This document shows, piece after piece, positions 50,801 through 61,160 of a stretch of DNA of 64,000 nucleotides. The notes under the pieces are model-generated. The model saw only the letters and a program-made list of their open reading frames with translations. It was not told the DNA's origin and made no database searches. Each line of letters opens with the position of its first letter. Within the stretch, counting starts at the first letter, position 1. This DNA is from Ostrinia nubilalis (Eukaryota; Arthropoda; Insecta; Lepidoptera; Crambidae). The translations under genes and the position numbers were made by a program. The stretch spans positions 30,001-94,000 of the forward strand of contig NC_087099.1 of the NCBI RefSeq assembly GCF_963855985.1, in the 5' to 3' direction.

Positions 50801-52873
50801 TAAAGTAAGGTCAAAAATAAGTGTGATCACTATTATGTGGATGTACACAAATCACACAAAGGTCATAAGATTCAATCCACCCAAACTAACTACGCCAAAC
50901 GCAGGGTTTGCTGTTAATTTGATCCCGGGACTCTTGCTCAATCCTAAACAATAAATAATAACATTTAATTCTCAAAGTAGATACTAATTTTTAAGCATAT
51001 GTTAATAAAACAATTAACAACATCAGCACATAAAACCTGGAGCTTTGTTTATGTTGATAAGCTTTTGAGGAAAATATTTATGTTATAATATCCAAACCTA
51101 CTAGGTATACAACGGAACAATAAATAACCCTCCTTCTGGCGCAGTCGGGTAAAAATAACTGTATGATATCTTTTTCAGAATGGAGTTATAGCTAGAGTCC
51201 CGGAGGTTAGTGGCAGGCGAGGCGAGGGCTCTACGGACGCCTCTTACCATGAAGCCGCGCTCGCCTTTCTCGCCTTTGCTGCCCTGAAACGTCACACCGT
51301 TACACAACGCGACTCTGGCGCCACTCTAGCGCTATTAGATGGCACTAGAGCTGTAGCTCTACAAGTAAGCTACAATTCTAATCGAATTTCCAGACATCCA
51401 AATGTACCAACATGATGCAATAAACATATATGACTATGACTATGACTATGACATAGGAAGAGTTTCAGTTACATAAAATTGTCCAGTAACCTACACCATC
51501 ATAATTGTATTAACCGTGAAGTAAGCAGGTTGCATACTTTTTTGTCTTCTTTAAAAGGAATAAAGTACAGGAAGTTCAGTGAGGTGTCTTGCGGAAGTGC
51601 AAAAGAAAACTGCAAAAATGATGAAAACGAAAGAAAACTTGCTCTTTAAAATGAAAATATTTACAAATCAAATAAAAGGAAAAAAGAAATCGTAATAAAG
51701 TATAAATAATAATAAAATAATAAGTAAGTACCGGGAATCCATTTTTTCCAGGCGCTCCTGTTAATCCCTGCGAACGAAATGAACATAATAAAGCGATGGC
51801 GAAATAAAAATATGAGGCTATGACAATGACAACACTTTAAATATTTCCTTGCTTGCCTGCTTTCTTTGTGATTAAGGGTGGATTCGACCAAACAAGAGTA
51901 GGTAAATATTAATCTCAGAATAAACTTGTCATTTTGACATATTTCCCATACTCAAACTGTCAATGTGCCAGATACCAGGAGTTATTCTCGGATAAAAGTT
52001 TGGCCGAATCGGGCCTAATAAAAAGTGATAATATACTTCCACTAAAGACAGGTAAATTATAATAATATACCTAGATAACTAATATTATTATGCTATAATA
52101 TCTCGTCCTGATTCCTTTGTGCCCTCAGGCATATGCGATTGCGGTTAAGCCTTGTTATGTATGAAAAAAAAAATAGAAAGCATAAACATCGGAGTTTTTG
52201 TGTACAAGAGCATTGACAGAATCTTACCGATGGTCCAGGCTCTCCAGGGTCGCCTTTCTTGCCCTTTTTTCCTCTCTTCCCAGGAGGCCCAGGCGGACCT
52301 GAAAATCAAATAAAGAAACATTATATCAAGTGAATTTGGTTATAATTATAACTTTGGAATGTTTCAATGTTGGCCACACTTCTGAAATGTCAAAATTCCG
52401 TCGAATTAAAAATCAGAGTTTAATTTATTTATTTTTTACTACTATAATTTAATTTCAATTGACAATTAATAATAATTTTAAATTTGATTATGTATTCTGA
52501 CGGAAGTCACAAAATAATTCATGTAGGTACCTGAATAGGTTAAGCTTAGAGCTCACTGTAATTATAATTATCACCCTTTGTACCTATGTTTTATAAATAA
52601 ATATATTTGATTTGATTTGGTTATATTATTATGTAAGAAAAGTTTGAAGACATTGATGATGACTGGTAAACATTTCTTTTATATAGGCTTTGTAATACTG
52701 TGCTGTATGTATTAATGTAATAACAAGATGCGAATCGTGATTTGTGATTAGTAAAGTGCAAGTATCCCGCCCTAGCCTACCGGGCGGCGCGAGGGCGGCG
52801 TGACCCAGTGACCGCGCGACAAACGGCCGGCGCGCACGCGACGGTGCCCGCATCAACGCCTCAGACACCGCTA
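38768..52873 (-). CDS. MACIT-type collagen (XIII/XXIII/XXV-like), 3' part
   Basis: Membrane-associated collagens are type II transmembrane proteins with interrupted triple helices that act in cell adhesion. Exons in order: 52781-52873 (uncertain), 52228-52298, 51732-51767, 51248-51283, 50505-50540, 50351-50422, 50118-50186, 49160-49213, 48646-48825, 48391-48496, 47934-48023, 47049-47137, 46776-46910, 46214-46252, 45561-45665, 45303-45347, 44822-44875, 41299-41325, 40853-40906, 40315-40341, 40199-40234, 39753-39887, then 39340-39516 or 38768-38827; 43873-43908 is a third possible end. About 588 codons are present. Gly-X-Y blocks alternate with non-collagenous stretches. The ending [18 protein letters not shown] is the family signature, here followed by an extra tail. 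All junctions are in frame except 47934, which needs a GC donor. The 5' end with the transmembrane segment is outside the window. Confidence 0.9.
39340..39516 (-). CDS. Collagen alternative last exon 1 (acidic tail)
   Basis: 58 codons and TGA, phase 0, acceptor GGGGCGGCAG. Begins [12 protein letters not shown] and ends [11 protein letters not shown]. The centre is strongly acidic ([20 protein letters not shown]), rich in Asp and Tyr. It has no resemblance to the short vertebrate C-terminus of this family. Confidence 0.75.
   Translation of the reverse strand, partial: ESVPAVPREDAGAASDEDEAEPDDADADADYDARDDELDPPRDYDDYTDNAHLSHHHD
39753..39887 (-). CDS. Collagen exon with family C-terminal signature
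   Basis: 45 codons, phase 0. [20 protein letters not shown] then [20 protein letters not shown] and WRPTK, donor GTGAGC. Two cysteines match those that close the vertebrate type XIII/XXIII/XXV chains. Confidence 0.93.
40199..40234 (-). CDS. Collagen exon, 36 bp
   Basis: [12 protein letters not shown], phase 0, acceptor CGGTAG, donor GTAAGTTG. Confidence 0.88.
40315..40341 (-). CDS. Collagen exon, 27 bp
   Basis: GTDGIPGQE, phase 0, donor GTTAGTT. Confidence 0.85.
40853..40906 (-). CDS. Collagen exon, 54 bp
   Basis: [18 protein letters not shown], phase 0, donor GTATGTG, acceptor GGTACCGCAG. Confidence 0.9.
41299..41325 (-). CDS. Collagen exon, 27 bp
   Basis: GPPGLDGMK, phase 0, donor GTGAGTGC. 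Confidence 0.88.
41747..43872 (-). other. Possible 3' UTR of the short collagen isoform
   Basis: About 2.1 kb of mostly unique AT-rich DNA lies between the stop at 43873-43875 and AATAAA on the minus strand near 41747-41752. It has one GC-rich island (42478-42555) and no Gly-X-Y exons. If the terminal exon at 43873-43908 is used, this would be its long 3' UTR; otherwise it is intron. Confidence 0.35.
43873..43908 (-). CDS. Collagen possible early terminal exon
   Basis: [11 protein letters not shown] and TAG, phase 0, acceptor GTGTGGGTGCAG. GC-rich with high third-position GC like its neighbours. Use after 44822-44875 would produce a chain lacking the C-terminal signature. Confidence 0.5.
   Translation of the reverse strand, partial: ENRWPPDFAFT
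44005..44635 (+). repeat. Dispersed repeat (GGTTCCGTA family), copy 2
   Basis: Starts TTTTTAGGGTTCCGTAGTCC with CTGTCTGTCTGTCTGTCC and ends GGAACCATACACTGCGCGTG ... GCACTTGGCCAATTTTTT. Related ends occur at 36606-36780. Non-coding. Confidence 0.65.
44822..44875 (-). CDS. Collagen exon, 54 bp
   Basis: [18 protein letters not shown], phase 0, donor GTAAGTATG, acceptor CACTTTACAG. Confidence 0.92.
45015..45060 (-). repeat. AAATTC microsatellite and LINE tail
   Basis: Four or more copies of CAAATT then CTTTATTGC, the reversed tail of a non-LTR element. Confidence 0.5.
45303..45347 (-). CDS. Collagen exon, 45 bp
   Basis: [15 protein letters not shown], phase 0, donor GTACGTCG. Confidence 0.92.
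45561..45665 (-). CDS. Collagen exon, 105 bp
   Basis: 35 codons: [20 protein letters not shown] then [15 protein letters not shown], phase 0, donor GTGAGG. Very GC-rich. Confidence 0.93.
45835..45930 (+). repeat. LINE 3' tail fragment
   Basis: AGGCCGCTACCAATCGATC ... GAGGCCTATGTTTAGCAGTG GACGTCC, same family as 26030-26762. Confidence 0.65.
46214..46252 (-). CDS. Collagen exon, non-collagenous 39 bp
   Basis: [13 protein letters not shown], phase 0, acceptor AATTTGCAG, donor GTAGGTTG. It interrupts the triple helix. Confidence 0.85.
46776..46910 (-). CDS. Collagen exon, 135 bp
   Basis: [20 protein letters not shown] then [20 protein letters not shown] and DKGDS. Unbroken Gly-X-Y, phase 0, donor GTGAGTC. 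Confidence 0.94.
47049..47137 (-). CDS. Collagen exon, 89 bp
   Basis: Entered in phase 1 (GC completes a Gly codon), [20 protein letters not shown] then GVQGPPGKP, donor GTGCGTTAAG, acceptor ATATTTTAG. Confidence 0.9.
47934..48023 (-). CDS. Collagen exon, 90 bp, GC donor
   Basis: [20 protein letters not shown] then [10 protein letters not shown]. Entered in phase 1 after GTTGAAG. To keep frame and Gly-X-Y register with 47049-47137 it must end at CGCG/GCAAGA, a GC-AG intron. The nearby GT donor (exon start 47926) leaves in phase 0 and does not fit. Confidence 0.75.
48391..48496 (-). CDS. Collagen exon, 106 bp with conserved interruption
   Basis: [20 protein letters not shown] then [15 protein letters not shown] and a split Gly. 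Phase 0 in, phase 1 out, donor GTAACC. Confidence 0.93.
48646..48825 (-). CDS. Collagen exon, 180 bp
   Basis: 60 codons of unbroken Gly-X-Y from [20 protein letters not shown] to GPIGPSGHK, phase 0, acceptor CGTTATTAG, donor GTAACG. Confidence 0.95.
49160..49213 (-). CDS. Collagen exon, non-collagenous 54 bp
   Basis: [18 protein letters not shown], phase 0, with an N-glycosylation motif NIS. It follows AEIIAVK and precedes GEPGEPG. Confidence 0.88.
50118..50186 (-). CDS. Collagen exon, non-collagenous 69 bp
   Basis: [20 protein letters not shown] then AVK, phase 0, acceptor TAATTGCAG, donor GTACTCG. Confidence 0.88.
50351..50422 (-). CDS. Collagen exon, 72 bp
   Basis: [20 protein letters not shown] then SAVK. 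Collagenous start and non-collagenous end, phase 0. Confidence 0.92.
50505..50540 (-). CDS. Collagen exon, 36 bp
   Basis: [12 protein letters not shown], phase 0, donor GTAGGTATTC. Confidence 0.9.
51248..51283 (-). CDS. Collagen exon, 36 bp
   Basis: [12 protein letters not shown], phase 0, donor GTAAGAGG. Confidence 0.9.
51732..51767 (-). CDS. Collagen exon, 36 bp
   Basis: [12 protein letters not shown], phase 0, donor GTACTTAC. Confidence 0.9.
51874..52018. mobile_element. Small MITE
   Basis: Imperfect inverted ends: AAGGGTGGATTCGACCAAAC and the complement of GTTTGGCCGAATCGGGCCTA. About 145 bp, probably with a TTA/TAA target duplication. Confidence 0.6.
52228..52298 (-). CDS. Collagen exon, first clear Gly-X-Y block
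   Basis: Entered in phase 1: (G)[19 protein letters not shown] then PGPS, donor GTAAGATT. The basic KRGKKGKKG stretch is a candidate heparin-binding site, known from the family. Confidence 0.92.
52781..52873 (-). CDS. Possible collagen exon upstream of the helix
   Basis: GC-rich 93 bp in AT-rich DNA, acceptor AATTTGCAG, donor GTAGGC, phase 1 at both ends. Reads [20 protein letters not shown] then [10 protein letters not shown] and a split Gly that joins PPGPPGKRG of the next exon. It could also be a first exon starting at MRAPSRARR. No membrane segment is present. Confidence 0.4.
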
Positions 52874-55265
52874 CTGCAAATTACTAGCCATCCTTCTTAC
52901 TGACTGATACAAATGTAACCAAGTTGTACTTATGTAGACTACTTAACGTAAGGGATTCTTCTTTGGCATTATTTAGACACCACTCATTAGTGTGTTATGT
53001 TTAATTTAACTAAATAATAAGAACCCATAGGGGAATACGAATAAGTAGTTAGGTAGGTATGTGTTGGGTAGGTAGGTAGGTACTCAATAAGTAATGTTTA
53101 CACCAGTAATTACTCGTGCAATGACATGTATGTATATGTACAATTACCTATCATTACTAATTCTCTTCCTCCTCTTTCATGCAAAAACTAACGAATTTTG
53201 ATTAAATCTTACAGTATTCACCAGAATAACACATAAGCTATGGACTGTGACGATCTGAATTTAACGCGGGGGCAGTCATTTCATATTATTATGATCATCA
53301 AACAAATAGGTTACCAGTTACCAGTAATCTGTGAAATAATAAATAGTAACTCATCCATGTAAGCATAATAATTAATAAAATAACCCCTTTGCTTGTACTT
53401 GTGTCTTGTTGGTTGTCATCTCAGATCATAGAAAGAGAATAGATATGAAGTCGCGCGTAACTACAACGAGAACCAGTGTCCCCACATTTCCCCCACCACA
53501 GCTCCCACACACACATTCAACTGTGTAAAAACAAAGCGACTGAGAGTCTACGACAACATGTGCAACCGGCTTAAAAGTGCTGTGATTGGCCAGAAGGCGT
53601 GCCTTATGGCCAATCAATGGCCGCGTGACGTGACGCACACTTTGAAAAAAGCAATTAGAGAGAAGAAAGATAAAATGGAGTCGATAAGATATCGATACTT
53701 TAAATCCTGGGGGCAAGGCTCGAAATTAGTTTAAAAAATGCTTGTATGAAAACCTTTTTATTATTATACGTTATTATTATGTTCTTTAACGATGTTTGCA
53801 TAAAGGAGTCAGTTCCATTTTGTATGGACGAAAAACTCAGAATCAATTATTGGGACTAAATGAAGTTACCTTATATTAATTTACCCCAACCAAAGCTCAA
53901 TGTCGTTATCGATGGAGTATAGAAGTTATAGACTGACAAAGTTTGTATGAAAAGTCATGGGTTAAGTAGGTACTTGCGATTTTTACCAGTATTTACAATA
54001 TTGGTAATATATTATTATTTACTTTAATAATAATAACAGGATCACTGTAATTATTATTAACTACTATCGCGCATTAACTTTTTAATTATGGCGATATTCG
54101 TACCGCCTATGTTTATCAAAAATAATGCCTATATTAGGCTTTCAACTAGCTCTTATAGTAATTACATAGTTGACAGTTACTAATCCCTTCTACTATTGTT
54201 ATTGTTTTTGTAAAAACTTAAAAATCGCAAGCAACTCATGATTTTTTCATTCAAAATTAGAAAATAATAATTTACTTCTATTTATCGATAATAGGAAACC
54301 GTATTAGAACACGAGCCCTGCACTATGTTACGACCGGCACATGCGGCCGTACTGTGTATTTTCACGCGTCAGTGGATATCGGAAGAAATAAAATACATTG
54401 CGCAGTAGTTACGCATGACATAAAGTGGTTGCTAACTAAATCGTCAATGTACAACGTGTTTGAATTTTTATCACCACTAATTTCGATATCGCAGTAAATG
54501 TCACGGCACTGAATTCGTTCGTAAAAATGTTTAGTTTTTTTTATTTATAAGCAAAATACCAATGGATTTGCAATACTTACATGTGGTAAATGACTTCATT
54601 GTTCCTGTAGTTCTTCGTTTCACTTATGTTATTGCACGTTACGACGCATTATCCAACAATATCGGAGAACATTTCCTCAGTACGACTGAATCGCGACTAA
54701 CCTGGCGTCGCGGGCGATGTTCGTTTCTGGGCATATCGCGGAGACACGCGCCACGCCCCCGTTTCACATCTATTCCCTTCTATGATCTGAGGTTGTCATA
54801 AATAAACAAATTTAAATATCGCATTAATTAAATTGTTACGTTATGTACACAGTCGGTACCTAACCTTGAAATTAAATCTGTCTGGACTTGCACTTTGAAC
54901 GTTCCGCTGCGAGTTTAATAATAAAACATAAAAATATTGATAAACAGCACAAAACGTTGTAGCGCAATAAGTCAAAAGGTCACATGTTTATGTTACAACA
55001 AGGTCATGCGGACTTCCCCGTACTACTCACGATTGGGCGTTTCTGAATAAACCAGATAAATGAACAGAAACAAACGTATTGCGCTACTGACGAAGGTGTG
55101 AGAGGCACGTGACGTCACAAAAATACCCACGGTCACTATACATCACCGAGACCGTCTTATTATAACACATACATAACGACGTAGGTACGTCAGCAGAACC
55201 ATTGCGGAAATACACTGATTGCTATTGCATTATTTATCGATCAAGATGATTAGAAAATATTTTTT
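52874..55265. other. Non-coding, probably collagen intron or upstream DNA
   Basis: AT-rich. TAGGTAGG microsatellite near 53050-53090. 54718-54795 matches the dispersed repeat near 8735-8830. No exon found. Confidence 0.5.
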
Positions 55266-55420
55266 TATCCACAACGAGGAAGCTCTTGGCCTGTATCTCA
55301 CCAGATGGTAAGTGACGATCAGGCGGAAGGTGGAAGCGAGCTTCACCCGGAATCCTCAACCACGGAAGAACTGGCTATCTTACCTTTAACTGTCTAACTC
55401 TAATATTATTTAAATTTAAT
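55266..55420 (+). repeat. LINE 3'-end fragment
   Basis: CGAGGAAGCTCTTGGCCTGTATCTCACCAGATGGTAAGTGACGATCAGGC ... AAGAACTGGCTATCTT is a typical lepidopteran non-LTR tail. Confidence 0.6.
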
Positions 55421-55971
55421 TATTGTTTATGAACGCCAGTTCCTTCAAATTGGAAATCTTTTAACAAAATATTATCTATGTAACCCCACCATTTTTGAAA
55501 TTATTGATGCTAATGAATTTTTCTAACGGGTCTATTAACTGTAATAGTTGCTTATTTCTATTTCGTAAACGCATACGGTCTGCTCTATAGACAAACGGCA
55601 TCACAGTACTATCACATAATATACATAATATAGGTATATGCTACTATGTATTCACGGCTGACAGCTTGTGCCATCTGGCGGCGCGGTCAGGCGGCGAGTG
55701 TCGCGCCGCTCTCGCCAGCATACTCGTACAAGGGCATTCTAGGCAAATTGGCGCTGCTATCAAATTAACTTCTAAATATGTACACAGGCTGGGAAATATA
55801 GATAGGGAGGTACTTGCTTAAATTAAAATAAAACCATATTAATATCTACCCTACACGTGCCTACAAGTTTCTTTTCTTCATCATTAGTATAATTCGGTCA
55901 CCAGCCAGTCATATTAATGTTTTTGTCAGAAATTAAATAATTTTTATTTTATTTATATTTATTACTAGCTT

Positions 55972-56205
55972 TCCGCCCGTGGCTTGGCCCGCGTGGAATT
56001 TTGTCTGTCACAGAAAAACTTTCTCGCGCGCGTCCCTGTTTCAAAAACCGGAATAAAAACTATTCTATGTCCTTTCCCGGGACTCAAACTAGGAATCTCT
56101 ATGCCAAATTTAATCGAAATCGGTTTAGTGGCTTAGGCGTGAAAGCAAGAGAGACAGACAGACAGAGTTAATTTAGCATTTATAATATTAGTACAGAAGT
56201 ATAGA
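55972..56205 (+). repeat. LINE/SINE 3'-tail fragment
   Basis: ACTAGCTTTCCGCCCGTGGC ... GAGACAGACAGACAGAGTTA then TTTATAATATTAGTACAG. Same family as 4812-5045. Confidence 0.65.
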
Positions 56206-59200
56206 TTAAAATAAAACATGTTGACACAATATGCAATTGATTAACGTGGACAGTGTAGATTATCTACAAAAAATAAGCGCTATTAATCCCCAATTATAAC
56301 TTGGGTACGCGGCACGCTCCATCAAATTAATTACGACATCAATTGCCGCGTTTATGACGTATTGACGTGGGTCTCTAATTCAGTTGACATTAATGTGGTA
56401 CAAGCTCGTTGTGACGTAAGCAGAGATGAGTCGTGACCAGGCGGAACTTGATAAATCTAATGACACGCGTCGCACAAGTGACTGTCGATGTGTCGGGGGC
56501 TGACGGGAGCGACTACCTCGTCCCTTACCCAAGGTCTAAATTCAAATGCAGGAGTGGACGATCACATGGAGGGCTCGTGAGCGCTCGTCGGCCTAATAAC
56601 GACGACTCTCAAATCAACGTTTAATTACGGCACAAAATTAAATGGCACAGGCCAGCGAATTAAATGGAACACCGCGTCGCCTAAACAGATTAGCTTCTTG
56701 TCTGTCATCCAATTGAAGAGAAGTGTTGATCTAGACATAATACTAACATCAATACATACAATATAATTTATAAAACCATTCGATTGTTCAAATATATTAT
56801 TTTGCAAAAAAAAAACAGCTTCCAAGAATCCGTTTCTTGTTGTCTATAGACGACGTAAAATATCTATAATAGCATACTTAGATCTGACAATCTCGTGTAG
56901 TTAGATCTGATAAAAATGCACCCTTGCAAATTGTCAGTTAATGTAAATTTTCTTAAAGCTCATTAGAAAACCTGTCGATTCCCATGTCGTTAAATTGTTC
57001 CATGTTGGGTTGGGTTTAACTGGGTCTCCAAAGCAACGACCACAATTGGGCGCCCACCGCAAGACGCAAGGCGCCCAGGAGGGTGTCCACTAAATTTGAT
57101 TTGATTTGCGGACAAATTGAGTGTCACGCGGGCGGGGGCGCGGGGAGCAAACCAAACGGACACGGCTCCTACTCAGGGTAGTTGCGCCATAAGCCGGCTT
57201 TCCTATGCTATGGAACATTGTTTTACGATTAAGGCATTTTTATTTTTGTTCAGGCACCTGTTCATTGTTTTATATTTAAATTCATGCATTATAAGGGATA
57301 AGGGACTGGTTATGGGTATTTTTAATCCTAGGCATGTAGAAACTTGAGATGCGCGGTAGAATTTTTATTTTTTATTTAATTGCTATGAAAGGTGCTAAAA
57401 TGTCAGTATCGTAAATATTGATATTATACGTTATTGATTTACGTTACTAAAAGAACATAAAAATCACAATTAGCGAATATTTGTCGAGTACTTGTAGTAG
57501 TCGAAAAGCTCGAATCTAAATCGTTTATATGCGTCATTGGGAAGCGCTCGAGATAATGTTTTTATAGGTAGGTCGCGTGTCGGCCGACAGTCGCCGCCCG
57601 CCCGCGACTGACGCTGCTGTCACTGTCACATGCTAACGACATTAGCCTCCGCTGTCCTCTACTAGGGGCCCTAGCGCGTATGTTTCAACGAACATAAGAG
57701 TCTCTATACTGTCCTGTAGTAGTTGGTGACTTTTTTGCCTACAGGGCAGTTTTCTATTAAAGAAAAAAAAATCTGTATCAAATCAGTAGTTTCAGATAAC
57801 ATCCACCGCTTTGATCTTATTAAATTTTTAATAGGAAATTTTCCAGATACGGTTAGCAACAAAGACTTCAAGATTTATAAATAACATAATATTGATATTA
57901 GCAAAAATGTGGCACACATAACCGACTTGAAGGCTCGCAAGCTTAGTAACGTCCTCGTGCCTTTGTGCCGGTGGATTACGACCCTACTTTATTATCCCTA
58001 TTGTTATTTTTCCGGTGAAATATGACTACTAAGGTTATCCGGAGAGAGATGACGTTTATATTAAGGAAAATTTAGAGAAAAACACTCGCAGGGCGCGCTA
58101 AAGCGTTTGGAGGCGAGAGTCGTTTTGAAGCTGCGGGCCGCGTCTTTTGAAATAAATTAAAACATCGTACGAGCGGTTTGGGAGCTCGAGGCGGCAGCTT
58201 TGATCTGAGCTCAATTCATTTCACATTCAATTACGTCTGTAAACAGTTGTTATCACCGGGCGCGAGCTGGCCGGGAGCGCCGCCTCGTCATTCAAATCAC
58301 AAAGCTGCTTATTTTTGTGCGCTCTTGATGGTCTTTTGCAAAACGTGTGCCTTACCAACGACCACAAATTACGACGAAAATAAGAAGAAATTCAGTAGTT
58401 TGTAAGCACAATCTTATTTTAACTTTAACAAACTCCACACAAAAATCATCGGTTATCGTAATAGTTACGGTTAAAGTTAGATGCCTAAGATTTCATAATA
58501 TCACCAAACGTTTTCATACTTCTTACAGCAGATGACTACGCCACGGTAAGACTACGCCTGCTACGAGCGTAGCAGTAAAACGCTACGCCGTAGCTTGTTT
58601 TAAATATGAATTATTTGACTATTTATTTATTTTGGACTAACAGTCGAATTTTTTTACAATAACAGTTAAAAATGTATTGTCAATTATTAAAATATAATAT
58701 GCCGCGTGAAGCCTTACGGTTTGAATGTTGCAAAAACTGTACAATAACGCGTATAAGTACGGCGGGTAGATACCCGGCGTCACTCGCAGCCTGGCCAGCA
58801 AAAATGGCAAGGACCCGCCTTGTAGACCTTCATCAAGCGGCAAAAAGCCCGCGGCGACGACAAGCGCGCCGAGCCGGGGCGTGCCGGGCGGGCGGCACCC
58901 AGCGCGCGGGCAAAACACTCGGCTAGTACTAACACTGGATATACGAAATTACTGCTTAAATATTCTTCAAATCTATTTCAGTAACCATGTTATTACAAAA
59001 TATTTTTACTTCTTTACAAGAAGACGAATTTAATTTTATTAGGTTTGAACGAAAAGCTTTACCAATATTTTTTTTACGGTACACGATTCTTAATACTCTA
59101 TTTAAATAAAGGCCAAGATTACCTACTTGTACACGACGCCATAATTCAGCTAACATTTTCAAACTAGAAACATTAACGTCTACGATGAGACAGCGTTTTC

Positions 59201-60995
59201 TTCTGGTTTAATTCTTAACTTTCGATAGGTTCCCATAAAATTTAATTGCATCCCAAATAGCGGAGGGCAAAGGGAGGGGACCATCGGGGATCCCTAAAAA
59301 GCTACTTTAATTAAATATCGAACATTCCTAACACATACACCTCGCCGGCGTGACGTCACTCGCGGACGCTCGGTGTTAATTGGCCGCCGCGTCGGCATCT
59401 GAGCACATTTTTCAAAATTCCTAATTTACGAATTCATTTATAGCGCTCATTAGTTATTCCGTTTCCCTCGTCGAATTTTGCGTAGATATTAGACAAGAAA
59501 TGTAACTTCTGGCCGTCTGTTTTATTTCATCTGATATTTTCACCATTAATTATGTATTCCAACTTCAAACTGTATTTTGAGAGGCTCATAATATTGCCTT
59601 TGATCTTATTTTAGAATTTTTAGTGGAGGTCTTATGTCCATAATTTGAATACAATCGAAAGCTTTGATGATGGTTTATGTCCATAATTTGAAAGCATTCA
59701 GTTTTAGTTAATTAACTGGGACTGAAAAAGGAGTACCTAATATTATCAAAGCCAACCCATCGTGTCCTATCTTTAAGCACTGGGTCACGAAGCAGAATTT
59801 TGACATTGATTCGAAGCAGTCATTCTAATTATACTCATTTACTAACTAAAATACATTTTGAATTAAATGTTACTAACATAACACTGTACTTACACGAGCA
59901 GATCTTGATGGTCTTAAAATAAACCTTTTAATTAATATATTGTACGTTTAAATTACACACTAATTGTTTGTTTTTTGCTGTTCATGTTGGATTTGCTGTT
60001 TATGTTCACAGCTACATCCGTCACTTGAAGTGTGCTCGCACGCCGACGCGCGAGTGGCGTCGGGGCGCGCGGCAGGTGTGCGCCCACAAATCACCACCAC
60101 ATTATTGGGCCATTACCACCCTCGCTGAATTTTGATAATCGAGTTAATCCACCGAGGGGCAAAAATATGGCTCACGGAGCCCTCCGAAAGAGGAATTGCG
60201 CGCAAATTGAGTTAGCCTTGTTTAAGCGTCATTTCGCTTCAAACTTCAGAAAGTAATCTTGTATTTTTTGGAGAGCCCTCCTTGGGGGCGTAATGAAAAT
60301 ATTGTGTTTAGTTGAATCGAGATTATGAGTGTTTGTCGCGCTGCTATGTACCTCGTTGGCATAATGCACTTTTGAATTTAAAATATGTTAGCTAACAAAT
60401 CGCATGTCAAAACATTTCGTTCCGACGAAAGCAGTGGATCCACGGCTTAAAAATCTGTCATCTAAAGGTGAGACGCATAAAGTTACATAAATCGGAAATA
60501 TGTAAGTATCAAGCGTGTCTAAGGTATAGGTAAAATAGGTAGGTACTCTCCCCTAACTTTAAACTTATGACTTATTTTTAAGAGTTACAGCTGGAAAGAA
60601 GAGCGTGGGCTCGTGCAGCCGTGCCGGACCCGGAGATAAACCTGCCGTCTGCGGACTTGCGAATAAAACATGCTAATGGCCCAACTTGGGCTATTATTGT
60701 TGCTAAACTGTTGTTTGTCGCGAACTCAGTTTCGTTAATATTCCGAACACGCGGCCGTAGGGTTGTCCTGAGAGGCCGTATCTCTTTCCGAGTTATTATT
60801 GCTTATAGCCCAAGAGTTTTCTTATGTGCGAAGTTTGAGATATTGTCATGGGGCTTGATATGGGGTCGAGAGGGAGAGGTAAAGGAGAATTACAAACAGA
60901 ACAAAAAAGATTTACTGTAGTTCATAAGAAACCTAGTCGAGCAAAACTTTCAAAGAGGAACATATACTACATAGTATAAATTTTATAACATGTAG
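56206..60995. other. Non-coding region
   Basis: No gene recognised on either strand. Unique-looking, moderately GC-rich patches occur at about 57990-58330, 58740-58925 and 60030-60250 and could be regulatory. 58530-58600 has short inverted CTACG/CGTAG words. Confidence 0.45.
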
Positions 60996-61160
60996 TTTAT
61001 ACCATAAAATAAAGTCACTTTCTATCCCTATGTACTCGTATGTGTCTTTAAAACTACGCAACGGATTTTGAAGCGGCTTTTTATTAAAATAAGAGTGATT
61101 CAAGAGGAAGGTTTACCTGTACAACTAGCACGCGTGCAAAGCCGGGGCGGATCCCTAGTT
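60996..61160 (+). repeat. LINE/SINE 3'-tail fragment
   Basis: CTATGTACTCGTATGTGTCTTTAAAACTACGCAACGGATTTTGA ... GCAAAGCCGGGGCGGATCCC TAGT, typical of lepidopteran tails. Confidence 0.55.

Noticed and set aside
58637..58926. Proline/glycine-bearing ORFs as collagen exons
   Set aside because: No Gly-X-Y periodicity and no splice sites.
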